Shown here one piece after another: positions 6,041-13,811 of a stretch of DNA of 19,959 bases. Position numbers and translations under genes: made by a program. The stretch's first letter is position 1. The number at the start of each line of letters is the position of its first letter. The stretch comes from Spirochaetaceae bacterium. GTDB taxonomy: Bacteria; Spirochaetota; Spirochaetia; SZUA-6; Fen-1364. The DNA lies in NCBI GenBank assembly GCA_003141795.1, contig PLNO01000111.1:1-19959 (forward strand), written 5' to 3'. The notes under the pieces are model-generated. The model had not been told where the DNA came from, did not search any database, and worked only from the letters and a program-made list of their open reading frames with translations.

Positions 6041-7114
6041 CTATTGCGCCGCCAGACGGTGCAGGGAGATCCCGAGAAGGTTTAGCGTGTTGTCCTTGAC
6101 GATCACCTGGCCCAGCACTTCCAGGGCCGTGCCGTTGGCCAGGTCCACGGCGAAGGGGAGCGTGACCGCAACGATGCCTTCAAGCTCCTTTTCCTGGTCG
6201 TAGCCGACGAGGAGATCGAAGCCGATGGCGTCCTTGCCCACCTTGTAGTTGGCGATCTTTCCACGCCACCGCACCGAGCATCCGTCGTAAAGCGCGGGTT
6301 GGGCGGCGACAACGGCGTAGGGAAAGCCGTCCTTCAGCGTATCGAAGCTCGCCTGCGTGACGAAGCCCTTCAGCATCCGCGCCCTCTCCTTGATGGCAGG
6401 GGCTGCGTTGGAGAGGAGGATGCGGTTGATCTCCACTGCGGCCAGGTTGTCGCGGAAGACGAGCAGATCAGACTTCGCCTTTTGAAAAACCTGGCGCACC
6501 TGCTTCTCCGTCAGGACGAACGCGTAGTTCGTTCCCGCGTCGATAACGGATCCCGTGTCGGAGGGGATTTCGATCGCACCGACACCCGGACGGGCCGATG
6601 TCGTCGGCTTGCTCAGATGGATGCCGAGGTAGGCGATACCTGCGATGGCGAGCACAGCAAGGGCCGCGATCAGAACGACCGTGGCCCTTCCCCTGCGGGG
6701 AAGCGGCGGGTAGAGGGTCTTGAGCCTCCCCGAATCGATGAACTCCTGGAGCTGATCCGCCGTGAACCCTTTCCTCAACAGGTCGAGACCGCGTTTGGCG
6801 ATTGCGTTGGACGGTTGCACCTCGAGGACCGAGAGCCACCGCTTCAGCGCGCTCTCGTTTTCCGCGCGGCGAAAGTGGATGGCAGCCAGCCCGAGCACGG
6901 CCGTTACCTCCTCGTCATCGAGCTGATGCGCCCTGCTGAGGTAGGAAAAAGCGCCGCCGAGGTCCCCGGAGTGGAGGCAGGAAAACCCGAGAAGCTTGAA
7001 GTATTCGATGTTTTCCCGGTAGCGGAAGACCTCGGGCTCGAGCATGCGTATGACGTCGGGAAACCGACGGGCCCGAAAGAGCGTGCGCGCCTCCCCCAGG
7101 CCTTTGCCCTTCAT
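6041..7114 (-). CDS. TPR protein with one transmembrane segment and a periplasmic domain
   Basis: 357 residues. Residues about 5-115 are TPR-like helical pairs (FPDVIRMLEPEVFRYRENIEYFKLLGFSCL..., then GGAFSYLSRAHQLDDEEVTAVLGLAAIHF). A basic stretch PRRGR (139-143) precedes one hydrophobic segment (about 145-165). The C-terminal 190 residues should then be periplasmic and contain a beta-rich part (about 265-345, for example RWRGKIANYKVGKDAIGFDLLVG). With no signal peptide and positive charges before the membrane segment, the TPR part is cytoplasmic. I do not recognise the C-terminal domain. It follows the secreted gene at 7127 by 12 bases and precedes dtd by 11. An assembly or scaffold role is a guess from the architecture. 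Confidence 0.85.
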   Translation of the reverse strand: MKGKGLGEARTLFRARRFPDVIRMLEPEVFRYRENIEYFKLLGFSCLHSGDLGGAFSYLSRAHQLDDEEVTAVLGLAAIHFRRAENESALKRWLSVLEVQPSNAIAKRGLDLLRKGFTADQLQEFIDSGRLKTLYPPLPRRGRATVVLIAALAVLAIAGIAYLGIHLSKPTTSARPGVGAIEIPSDTGSVIDAGTNYAFVLTEKQVRQVFQKAKSDLLVFRDNLAAVEINRILLSNAAPAIKERARMLKGFVTQASFDTLKDGFPYAVVAAQPALYDGCSVRWRGKIANYKVGKDAIGFDLLVGYDQEKELEGIVAVTLPFAVDLANGTALEVLGQVIVKDNTLNLLGISLHRLAAQ

Positions 7115-7126
7115 TGCGGGTCCGTC

Positions 7127-8275
7127 CTACTTGCTCGCGGCCGTTCCGGCGCCAGGGGCTCGTGCGCGCAGATCATTCAGCGTGGATTCGATCTGGGCAA
7201 GGACGTCGTCAGAGACCGCGCTGCCGGCAGCGACAGCGGCGGTTATTTGCGCAAGCATCCGGTCCACGGTCGACAGGTCTGCCTTGACCGCCTGCGGTGA
7301 TAGCGACGCGGGAGGTGCTACTGGTACGGTCGCGGCCGTTGCGGCCTGCTGCTGAGCGGCTTGCTGCGGCTGAGGGGCTGTCTGCTGCTGTGCGACGGAC
7401 GAGGTCACCTGCGTCGACTGCACTGTTCCGCTGAATCCCGCGCGCGAATACACGCCGAGCACGAGGCTGATGGTCGCCTCCCCGTCGTGCTGAAGGTCGC
7501 GCGGGTTGTAGTACTGGCACACGGCTGAGTCGTTCACCGAGTACGGGAGCTGGCTGAAATTGCGGGATGTCGAAACGTCGTACGTCCAGGGGCTGTCGCT
7601 GAGGCGCTTCCAGTTCGCGAAGACGATCCTGTCAGGCGTCGTGATTCCGGCTCCCGCCGTCATGACCTGCAGCCCGAATCCGTCTGCGTCACCGGAAAGC
7701 GGCGACACCCAGTACAGCGGCTTGTCCGCGGGGGTGAGCGCGAGCTCGTGGGTGATCTGGGTAAGGGAGTCTGTGCGGAAATGCACGAAACTCGATTCGC
7801 CGAGGTACGTGTCGAAGAGGTAGCGCACCCCGACGGTGATGCCTTGTTCGGAGAGATTCTTCAGGGAGAGGTCGATGCGCACGCCATTGGAGAGCGGGGA
7901 ATCCGCCGATGCCGTGAAAGTGAAGGTCTCCGTAACCTGAAGAAAGGCGGACTTCCACGTCATCCGTGCGCCTGTGGAAGTCTTCTCTTCGGTCTCGCTG
8001 AACTCCGAGCTCTCCCCCATCCTGTAGACACGATTACCGACGACGATGCTCAAAAGCGTTGTCCGCGGATCCTGCGCCGCCAGAAGCGGAACGAAAATCC
8101 CGCTGGTGCCCTTGGTCTGGGCCGAGAGGATGAACCTGCCTTCGCCCTCGGCGAAGGAGAGTCTCATGCGGCCGTCCGCGACGTCCAGCGCGGACAGAGG
8201 GATCGCGGAAATCAGCAGAAGGGAGAAAAGGGCCAACGCCCCACAACCTGCACGGCGGTGTATCAACGACATCAT
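7127..8275 (-). CDS. Secreted beta-rich protein of unknown function
   Basis: 382 residues from the ATG at 8275. That ATG overlaps the stop of the upstream gene as ATGA; an earlier in-frame ATG at 8305 adds ten residues inside that gene and is less likely. A signal peptide is clear: RRAGCGALALFSLLLISAIP with cleavage near LSA/LDV. Residues about 30-290 are predicted mostly beta strand and include GVRYLFDTYLGESSFVHF, a phrase I associate with a family of uncharacterised secreted proteins, although I cannot name it. A glutamine/alanine-rich linker (about 300-325) leads to a short helical C-terminus. Translational coupling to the periplasmic TPR protein before it, and the TPR/membrane protein after it, suggest the three act together in the envelope. 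Confidence 0.85.
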   Translation of the reverse strand: MMSLIHRRAGCGALALFSLLLISAIPLSALDVADGRMRLSFAEGEGRFILSAQTKGTSGIFVPLLAAQDPRTTLLSIVVGNRVYRMGESSEFSETEEKTSTGARMTWKSAFLQVTETFTFTASADSPLSNGVRIDLSLKNLSEQGITVGVRYLFDTYLGESSFVHFRTDSLTQITHELALTPADKPLYWVSPLSGDADGFGLQVMTAGAGITTPDRIVFANWKRLSDSPWTYDVSTSRNFSQLPYSVNDSAVCQYYNPRDLQHDGEATISLVLGVYSRAGFSGTVQSTQVTSSVAQQQTAPQPQQAAQQQAATAATVPVAPPASLSPQAVKADLSTVDRMLAQITAAVAAGSAVSDDVLAQIESTLNDLRARAPGAGTAASK

Positions 8276-9225
8276 TTCCCTGCCCCCATGTTCGCTTCCA
8301 GCCACGACAGGTAGGCTTCCTTCAAGTCGAGTGCCTTCGCTTGAGCTGCAAGAAGCCGCTGCAACCGTGCGACCTGGTCAGACGCCGGTTGGGCAGAAGC
8401 GCCGGATCCGACGACCGAGCCCGCACGCGCGAGCTGCGCGGAAAGCTGGTTTGCCTCAGCCGTTTTCGCCGCAAGGTCCTTCTGGAGCCCGGCGATCGTC
8501 TGCTGCGCATCCTCGGGCGCGGTCGAGGTCAAACGCTTCTGGTAGGATTGGATGGCCTGCTCGTAGGCCCGCTCCCTGTTCTGGTACTCCTCCACGCTCC
8601 TCAGGAAATCCTCATGGCTCCACTTCAGGAGCTTGGTGAGCTCCACTTCCTTCTTGCGCAGCTGGATAAGGGACACCTTGTACTGAGCGGCTTCCACCTT
8701 CGCGCTCGAGGGGAAATCCGTGACGACTTTCTGGTAGACGGCAAGTGCATCGTCGAGCCTGCCCAGGCCGTAGAGGCTCTCCCCTGCCCAGAACCACGCG
8801 CTTGAAACGAATGGGGATCTGGGGTACTGCCCAATGAAGGCCTGGAGAGACTGTATCGCGTTCTCCAGATCGGCCTGCATGAACAGCAGACGACCCTTCT
8901 GGTAGAGCGCCTCGGGGTAGTCGGGCTGGTTCGGATACGTGGCGATGTAGAACTCGATGTTGCGCTCAGCCTCGTCCAGTGCGCCCGTTGCCATGTAGGA
9001 CTTCGCGATCAGCAGGTATGCCTGCGGTTTCAGCGCGTCCGCGGATGGATCCAGTATGACGTTGTGGAACAGGAGGATCGCCTTGTCGAACTGGCCGGCG
9101 CGGAAGAGGTCGATGCCGTCCTTCATGTCGGAAGCCGAGCCGGACGACTGGGCGTGGAGAACGAGCGGCGACAGGCAGAAAAGTGCGAGCAGGACAGGGA
9201 CGAGCGCCTTTCGGGGATGTGCCAT
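8272..9225 (-). CDS. Periplasmic TPR protein with C-terminal coiled coil
   Basis: 317 residues. The signal peptide (about 1-25, core VLLALFCLSPLVL, cleavage near HAQ) sends it to the periplasm. Residues about 30-195 hold four or five TPR motifs of the type seen in CpoB/YbgF and BamD (DGIDLFRAGQFDKAILLF, AYLLIAKSYMATGALDEA, YPEALYQKGRLLFMQADLENA, SAWFWAGESLYGLGRLDDA). Residues about 200-315 are charged, heptad-like and glutamine-rich, fitting a coiled coil; in CpoB the coiled coil is at the N-terminus, so the order is reversed. A GGGAGG-type ribosome site precedes the ATG. It follows rpe by 58 bases and overlaps the next gene by 4. An outer-envelope assembly or division role is an inference from domain type. 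Confidence 0.88.
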   Translation of the reverse strand: MAHPRKALVPVLLALFCLSPLVLHAQSSGSASDMKDGIDLFRAGQFDKAILLFHNVILDPSADALKPQAYLLIAKSYMATGALDEAERNIEFYIATYPNQPDYPEALYQKGRLLFMQADLENAIQSLQAFIGQYPRSPFVSSAWFWAGESLYGLGRLDDALAVYQKVVTDFPSSAKVEAAQYKVSLIQLRKKEVELTKLLKWSHEDFLRSVEEYQNRERAYEQAIQSYQKRLTSTAPEDAQQTIAGLQKDLAAKTAEANQLSAQLARAGSVVGSGASAQPASDQVARLQRLLAAQAKALDLKEAYLSWLEANMGAGK

Positions 9226-9283
9226 GAGCCTTTTCTCTCCTCCCTAGACTTTCGACTGGGGTACGCGCAAACTGTACGTCATT

Positions 9284-9961
9284 TTACCATGGGTGTCGGA
9301 GGAATGCTACTTCCCGGGCAGGATCGGTTGCGGAGAACAACGCCGATCCGGCGACAATGACGTCCGAACCGGCCTCCAGCGCCGCCCCGATCGTCGACCT
9401 GTTGATGCCGCCGTCCACCTCGATGAGGAAATCGAGGCCTTCCTCCGCCCGCATCCGGCAGAGCGTCTGCACCTTCTTCAAACACCGGGGGATGAGGGTC
9501 TGCCCGCCGAACCCCGGGTTCACCGTCATGACGAGCACGATGGAGACGAAGGGCAGCACGTCGCGGAGCGCCTCCGCGGGGGTGGTGGGAACGATGGCGA
9601 TCCCCGGCTTCTTTCCCCTCTCCGCGATTGCGGAGAGCACCCGATGGACGTGCGTCGTGGCCTCCAGGTGGAAGGTCACGTAGTCAGCCCCTGCCGAGCA
9701 GAAAACGTCGATGTAGTTTTCCGGACGCGTGATCATGAGATGCACGTCGAAGGGCAGCCGTGAAACGGGTCTGAGGTCCGTGACCGCCTTGGGGCCGAAC
9801 GTGATGTTCGGCACGAAAGACCCGTCCATGACGTCGAGGTGGACGAAATCCCCGCCCATGGCCTCCGTCTTTCGCACCCCTTCGGCGAGCAGGCCGAAAT
9901 CGGCGGAAAGCACCGATGGGGCTATCAGGATCGTACGATTGTTGTCCGAGCTCTTTTCCAT
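9284..9961 (-). CDS. rpe: Ribulose-phosphate 3-epimerase
   Basis: 225 residues, family length. It interconverts ribulose 5-phosphate and xylulose 5-phosphate in the pentose phosphate pathway. APSVLSADF (14-22), HLDVMDGSFVPNITFG (41-56), DVHLM (72-76), VMTVNPGFGGQ (144-154) and IEVDGGIN (180-187) are all present, with the metal ligands His41, Asp43, His74 and Asp183 in place. The ATG at 9961 has no Shine-Dalgarno and lies only 9 bases after an extended -10 box, so the mRNA is probably leaderless. It is the first gene of the minus-strand unit that runs to mutY and supplies pentose phosphates to the same metabolism as prs. Confidence 0.97.
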   Translation of the reverse strand: MEKSSDNNRTILIAPSVLSADFGLLAEGVRKTEAMGGDFVHLDVMDGSFVPNITFGPKAVTDLRPVSRLPFDVHLMITRPENYIDVFCSAGADYVTFHLEATTHVHRVLSAIAERGKKPGIAIVPTTPAEALRDVLPFVSIVLVMTVNPGFGGQTLIPRCLKKVQTLCRMRAEEGLDFLIEVDGGINRSTIGAALEAGSDVIVAGSALFSATDPAREVAFLRHPW

Positions 9962-9969
9962 CGAGGCGC

Positions 9970-9978
9970 ATCATAGCA
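9970..9978 (-). promoter_or_regulatory. Extended -10 promoter element for rpe
   Basis: Minus strand TGC-TATGAT: TATGAT (9970-9975) matches TATAAT at 5/6 and carries the TGn extension. No convincing -35 at 16-18 bases; TCGTCA lies 15 bases upstream. Eight bases separate the -10 box from the rpe ATG, so transcription would start at or within two or three bases of the start codon. Confidence 0.45.
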
Positions 9979-9989
9979 GAACACTGCCA

Positions 9990-10019
9990 TTGACGAAAGA
10001 CGCCACCGCGTGCGATACT
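9990..10019 (+). promoter_or_regulatory. Promoter for the TPR-greA-VWA operon
   Basis: TTGACG (9990-9995, 5/6), an 18-base spacer and GATACT (10014-10019, 4/6) with a preceding TGC forming an extended -10. Transcription would start near 10026, leaving a leader of about 100 bases. It lies back to back with the rpe promoter; the two -10 elements are 38 bases apart on opposite strands. Confidence 0.5.
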
Positions 10020-10127
10020 CCACCCAGGGCGTGATAGACGGTAATTGCTCTTTCCGGCGCGGTTTACGCACAGTCCCCTCGACCGATTGTGCCGCGTTTC
10101 CGAATGAAAGACGGGGGGGACGGCCAC

Positions 10128-11084
10128 ATGACAGAGGGGACGCTCATCCTGAAGGACGAAACGGTCATCCAGATTTTCTCCACCGTCTGTCAGACCTTGC
10201 GGGAGGGACTCTTCTCGGAGTCGATCGAGGCCCTGGAGAGGGTTCTGGAGAAGGACGTCGAGTATCCGGGCGCCTCATCGACGCTGAAATGCGCGACGTT
10301 CTGGAAGGAGCGGCTTGAAAAGGAGCACGCACCCCAGGACGGGTTCGGACGGGGCGAGCACATGCTCTCCCAGTGGAGACTCTTTCAGGCCTTTGCGGAC
10401 AGGCTTGACGACATGCCCGAGCAGTGCATGTTCGCGATCAAGCAGTTCGTCTTCTCCACCGCCCTCTCCTGCTACCTCTCCGAGGCCCCGGAAACCGAGC
10501 AGGGGGGAGATCCCGACGTCCTGCTGCAGGTCGGCCGCTGTTGCAAAGGGATCGGCGACTATGAGCGCGCCATCGACGCCCTTGAGCGCGCGAATAGGGA
10601 GAGGCGGGACGATGCGCCGATCCTTGCGGAGCTCGCCGACTGCTACTCGCTTGTCAACGAGTCGCGGGCGGCGAAAGCCTTCTTCCGGGAGGCTTTCTTC
10701 GTCGATCCGCAGGCAATCGATCTCGCGGGGCTCGAATCCCCGCTCATTCAGCGCCTTGCCGCCCGGTTGCGGAGCAAGGGGCATTCGGGACCGGGCTTGA
10801 GCGAATGGCTGCCCGTGTACGGCGCCATATGGGGCGTGTTCAACGTGAAGCGGGAGATGAAGCCGCTGGAGTTCGGCAAGCTCAAGCAGTCCATCTACCG
10901 CCTCGAAAAGGAGTGTCGGACGGCAGGGGTCGCCCGTGAGATACTGGTGCCGCGGCTGATCAACCGCTATTTCTGGCTGATCGATCATTATCTGACCACG
11001 GGAGAGCCGCGGGATCGCGTCGATGAGGTGCTCGCCAAGATCCGGGAGATCGATCCGGGGATCTACGCCGAATACACCAGTTGA
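10128..11084 (+). CDS. Cytoplasmic TPR protein of unknown function, upstream of greA
   Basis: 318 residues from the ATG at 10128, which has a G-rich stretch (GGGGGGGA) about 8 bases upstream. In-frame starts at 10104 (ATG) and 10089 (GTG) lack a ribosome site. No signal peptide or membrane segment is visible. Residues about 128-195 form two TPR-like helical pairs (DPDVLLQVGRCCKGIGDYERAIDALERA and DAPILAELADCYSLVNESRAAKAFFREA). The rest is helical with a conserved-looking aromatic block near 225-240 (WLPVYGAIWGVFNVKREM). I do not recognise a named family. It precedes greA by 30 bases in the same unit. Because the GreA here also has a TPR-like N-terminal half, the two proteins may interact or bind the same partner; that is inference. 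Confidence 0.85.
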   Translation: MTEGTLILKDETVIQIFSTVCQTLREGLFSESIEALERVLEKDVEYPGASSTLKCATFWKERLEKEHAPQDGFGRGEHMLSQWRLFQAFADRLDDMPEQCMFAIKQFVFSTALSCYLSEAPETEQGGDPDVLLQVGRCCKGIGDYERAIDALERANRERRDDAPILAELADCYSLVNESRAAKAFFREAFFVDPQAIDLAGLESPLIQRLAARLRSKGHSGPGLSEWLPVYGAIWGVFNVKREMKPLEFGKLKQSIYRLEKECRTAGVAREILVPRLINRYFWLIDHYLTTGEPRDRVDEVLAKIREIDPGIYAEYTS

Positions 11085-11114
11085 CGCTCATGAGACGCGC
11101 AGAGGGAGAAAAGA

Positions 11115-13811
11115 ATGGCAACTGAATTGCTGAAGACGATCACCGATCTGTTGAATGAAGAGAAGTGGACTCGGGCGACCCTGAACAGCTACTCGATCAC
11201 GAACTTCAAGGACCTGGACGTGCTCATCGAACAGGCCCGCAATGAAGGTATCGCGGAAGAGGTTCGCGAGCTTTCCGGGGAGCATCTGAAACATACGAGC
11301 AACTCCATCATCGCGCTGTACCTCTCCGGGGTCCTGGCCCTGTCCCGGGAGCTCGTCGACGACACGAACCTCATCATGCTCATCAGCATCTTCATGGACA
11401 ACCACAAGTGGAACATCGTGGAGTATCTGGCCGAGCGGATCCTCGCCTACGGGGAGAACAAGTACGCGCTGCGCACCCTCGGCGAGTGCTATGAGAACCG
11501 CGACGACGACGAGAAGAAGCTCGAGGTCTGGGACCGCCTCATCCGCGTCGACTACGAAGAGGCGGACATCGTCAAGACCCTCGGCGAAAAACGGGAAGCC
11601 GACGGGGACATCCCCGCTGCCGTGGACTATTACAAGAAGGCAATCCATCGCTTCATCAACAAGAAGCAGTTCGCCAGCGTCAAGGAGCTGTGGGAGAAGC
11701 TCATCCACCTCAGCCCCGACGACATTGATTTCTTCTTCCACATCGAAGGCCGCATCGCCCGTGCTCTGAACGGGGAGCGTGCCGCGTCGCTTCTGGTCAC
11801 CCTTATCCCCTACTACAAGGACAAGGAGGACTGGAACACGACGATAGAGATCCTCAAGCGCGTGCTCGCCTATGATGCGAAGAACAACCAGGCCCGCAAG
11901 GACATCATCGACTGCTATCGGCAGAAATACGCCGAGCACAGTCAGCTGGAGGAGTACATCAAGATCTCCAACCTCACCCAGAACTGGCGCAACGTGCACG
12001 AGGCTCTCGCGGATTTCGAGAAGCACATCGGATTCGACACGGGCAATTACGTCTTTCACCGCACGTGGGGGATCGGACGGATATCCGCCAGCAAGGACGA
12101 CACGTTCACCATCGATTTCTCCAACAAAACCTCGCACAAGATGTCGCTGAAGATGGCGGTGAGCGCCCTGGAGGTGCTCTCTCCCGAGCATATCTGGGTG
12201 CTCAAAAGGACCGTCGCCAAGGAAGAGCTCGCGAAGAGGGTGAAGGAGGACCCGTCGTGGGCGCTGAAGACGATCATCAAGAGCTTCGGCAACCTCGCGG
12301 ACATGAAGAAGATCAAGGCGGAGCTCGTACCGGACGTTCTTACCGCGGGGGAGTGGTCGCGGTGGAACACCGAGGCGCGCTCGATCCTGAAAAAGGACTC
12401 CGCCTTTGGAAACCTCCCCGACAAGATCGACCAGTTCATGGTGCGCGACAAGCCCATCTCCTTCGAGGAGAAGTCCTACAACAAGTTCAAGGCGGAGAAG
12501 GGATTCTTCGAGCGTGTGAAGACGCTGGAAGACTTCATCCAGGGCGGACACGCCGAGCCGGATTCCGACTGGTTCACGGAGATGTTCTCCTACTTCACCG
12601 GCTTCCTGAAGGGCTACACCGCGGTGTCGGAGACGGTGATCTCCAGCTGGCTTCTCGTGCAGAAAATCATCGGCCGCTATCCCTTCCTGTCCACCGGCGT
12701 GCAGACCACCTTCGAGGAGCTGTTCTCCCGGATCGAAAAGCTCGAGGACACGTTCCTGAAGATCGACGATCCCGATCTGCGCAGGGACTTCCTCATCGCC
12801 GTGAAGCGGTACGTCCCCGAATGGCCGGCGATATTCACGCGGCTTTTCCCGCTGTTCCCCAGCCGGTTCGTCGTGGACGAGCTCGTGGCCAATTCCCTCT
12901 GGGAGCCCTTGAACGGAATGCTCAGCACTGCCATCTCCCGCTACCGCGAATCGCGCGACGCCTTCGTGTGGATCGCGAAAAACCTTCTGGCCGAAAAATG
13001 GCTGGACAAGATGAGCATCTCACGGGAGAAGATCTACATCGAGCTCATCCACTTGCTGGACATCACGTATAGAGACATCGCCAATAAGCAGAACGCCAGC
13101 GCCAACCGCAAGTCGAACCGCCAGATCCAGGAGTTCCTCTTCGACGAGGGCAAGCTCCTGGAGCTGATCATGACGGCTGACCAGGATTCCATCACGCGCC
13201 TCTACACGCTGGTGGATGACGTGAAGGATCTCGATCCTTCCATCAAGATCCAGATCAAGCACAGGATCAAGGAGAAGTTCCCCAATTTCCACTTCTTCGG
13301 CGAACCCGGGGCGGAAAAGGTAAGCCTCGGGCTTCTGGTCACGCGTGCAAGCTTCGAGCGCAAGCAGCAGGACCTCAAGCGCGTTATGGACGTGGACATC
13401 CCCGAAAACTCGAAGGAGATCGGTGTTGCCATGGCCAAGGGGGACCTGCGGGAGAACGCGGAGTACAAGGCCGCGCTTGAGAAGCAGGAGATGCTGAAGG
13501 TCACCGCTTCGCGGCTGAAGGAAGAGGTACAGCAGGCCCAGATCTTCAATGAAAACGAGGTGAAGACGGACCGCATCACCTTCGGCACCCGTGTGCACCT
13601 GACCAACAGCAAGGCGGGTCAGAAGGAAGAGTATGTGATCCTCGGCCCGTGGGAATCCAACCCCACGCGCAACGTGATTTCCTACCTCTCCCCTCTCGGG
13701 ATGGCGCTCTGGGACCACAAGCCCGGGGAGGAATTGACCTTCACGATGAATACGAACGAGTTCCACTACGTGATCGAGCGCATAGAAAAGGCGGATTTGA
13801 AGAGCCTATGA
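11115..13811 (+). CDS. greA: Giant transcription elongation factor GreA with TPR-like and SH3-like N-terminal regions
   Basis: 898 residues, against about 158 for ordinary GreA. The last 161 residues (738-898) are a complete GreA: an antiparallel coiled coil with AMAKGDLRENAEY, whose Asp777 and Glu780 match the catalytic-tip acids of E. coli GreA (D41, E44), then an FKBP-like C-domain (FGTRVHLTN...EEYVILGP). It should rescue backtracked RNA polymerase by stimulating transcript cleavage. Residues about 1-300 are TPR-like helices (ALRTLGECYENRDDDEKKLE, AAVDYYKKAIHRF, TTIEILKRVLAYDAKNNQAR). Residues 309-355 (NYVFHRTWGIGRIS...MAVSALEVLSP) look like a small SH3/Tudor-like barrel similar to CarD/Mfd RNA-polymerase-binding domains. 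Residues 360-735 are helical and unassigned. GGGAG lies 6 bases before the ATG. The stop overlaps the next start as ATGA. I know this long form from spirochaetes. Confidence 0.93.
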   Translation: MATELLKTITDLLNEEKWTRATLNSYSITNFKDLDVLIEQARNEGIAEEVRELSGEHLKHTSNSIIALYLSGVLALSRELVDDTNLIMLISIFMDNHKWNIVEYLAERILAYGENKYALRTLGECYENRDDDEKKLEVWDRLIRVDYEEADIVKTLGEKREADGDIPAAVDYYKKAIHRFINKKQFASVKELWEKLIHLSPDDIDFFFHIEGRIARALNGERAASLLVTLIPYYKDKEDWNTTIEILKRVLAYDAKNNQARKDIIDCYRQKYAEHSQLEEYIKISNLTQNWRNVHEALADFEKHIGFDTGNYVFHRTWGIGRISASKDDTFTIDFSNKTSHKMSLKMAVSALEVLSPEHIWVLKRTVAKEELAKRVKEDPSWALKTIIKSFGNLADMKKIKAELVPDVLTAGEWSRWNTEARSILKKDSAFGNLPDKIDQFMVRDKPISFEEKSYNKFKAEKGFFERVKTLEDFIQGGHAEPDSDWFTEMFSYFTGFLKGYTAVSETVISSWLLVQKIIGRYPFLSTGVQTTFEELFSRIEKLEDTFLKIDDPDLRRDFLIAVKRYVPEWPAIFTRLFPLFPSRFVVDELVANSLWEPLNGMLSTAISRYRESRDAFVWIAKNLLAEKWLDKMSISREKIYIELIHLLDITYRDIANKQNASANRKSNRQIQEFLFDEGKLLELIMTADQDSITRLYTLVDDVKDLDPSIKIQIKHRIKEKFPNFHFFGEPGAEKVSLGLLVTRASFERKQQDLKRVMDVDIPENSKEIGVAMAKGDLRENAEYKAALEKQEMLKVTASRLKEEVQQAQIFNENEVKTDRITFGTRVHLTNSKAGQKEEYVILGPWESNPTRNVISYLSPLGMALWDHKPGEELTFTMNTNEFHYVIERIEKADLKSL

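Noticed and set aside
6299..7300. Plus-strand frame of 333 codons opposite the TPR/membrane gene
   Set aside because: No recognisable domain or signal, no ribosome site noted, and the minus-strand gene fits neatly between its neighbours with short spacings.
11088..12551. Long open frame of 487 codons on the minus strand opposite greA
   Set aside because: It is the mirror of a strongly coding GC-rich gene; its product is a valine/aspartate/leucine-rich sequence with no family likeness, and greA is unmistakable.
13649..13807. Upstream extension of the VWA gene by 53 codons
   Set aside because: It lies inside greA in another frame, whereas the ATG at 13808 has the ATGA overlap and starts a good signal peptide.
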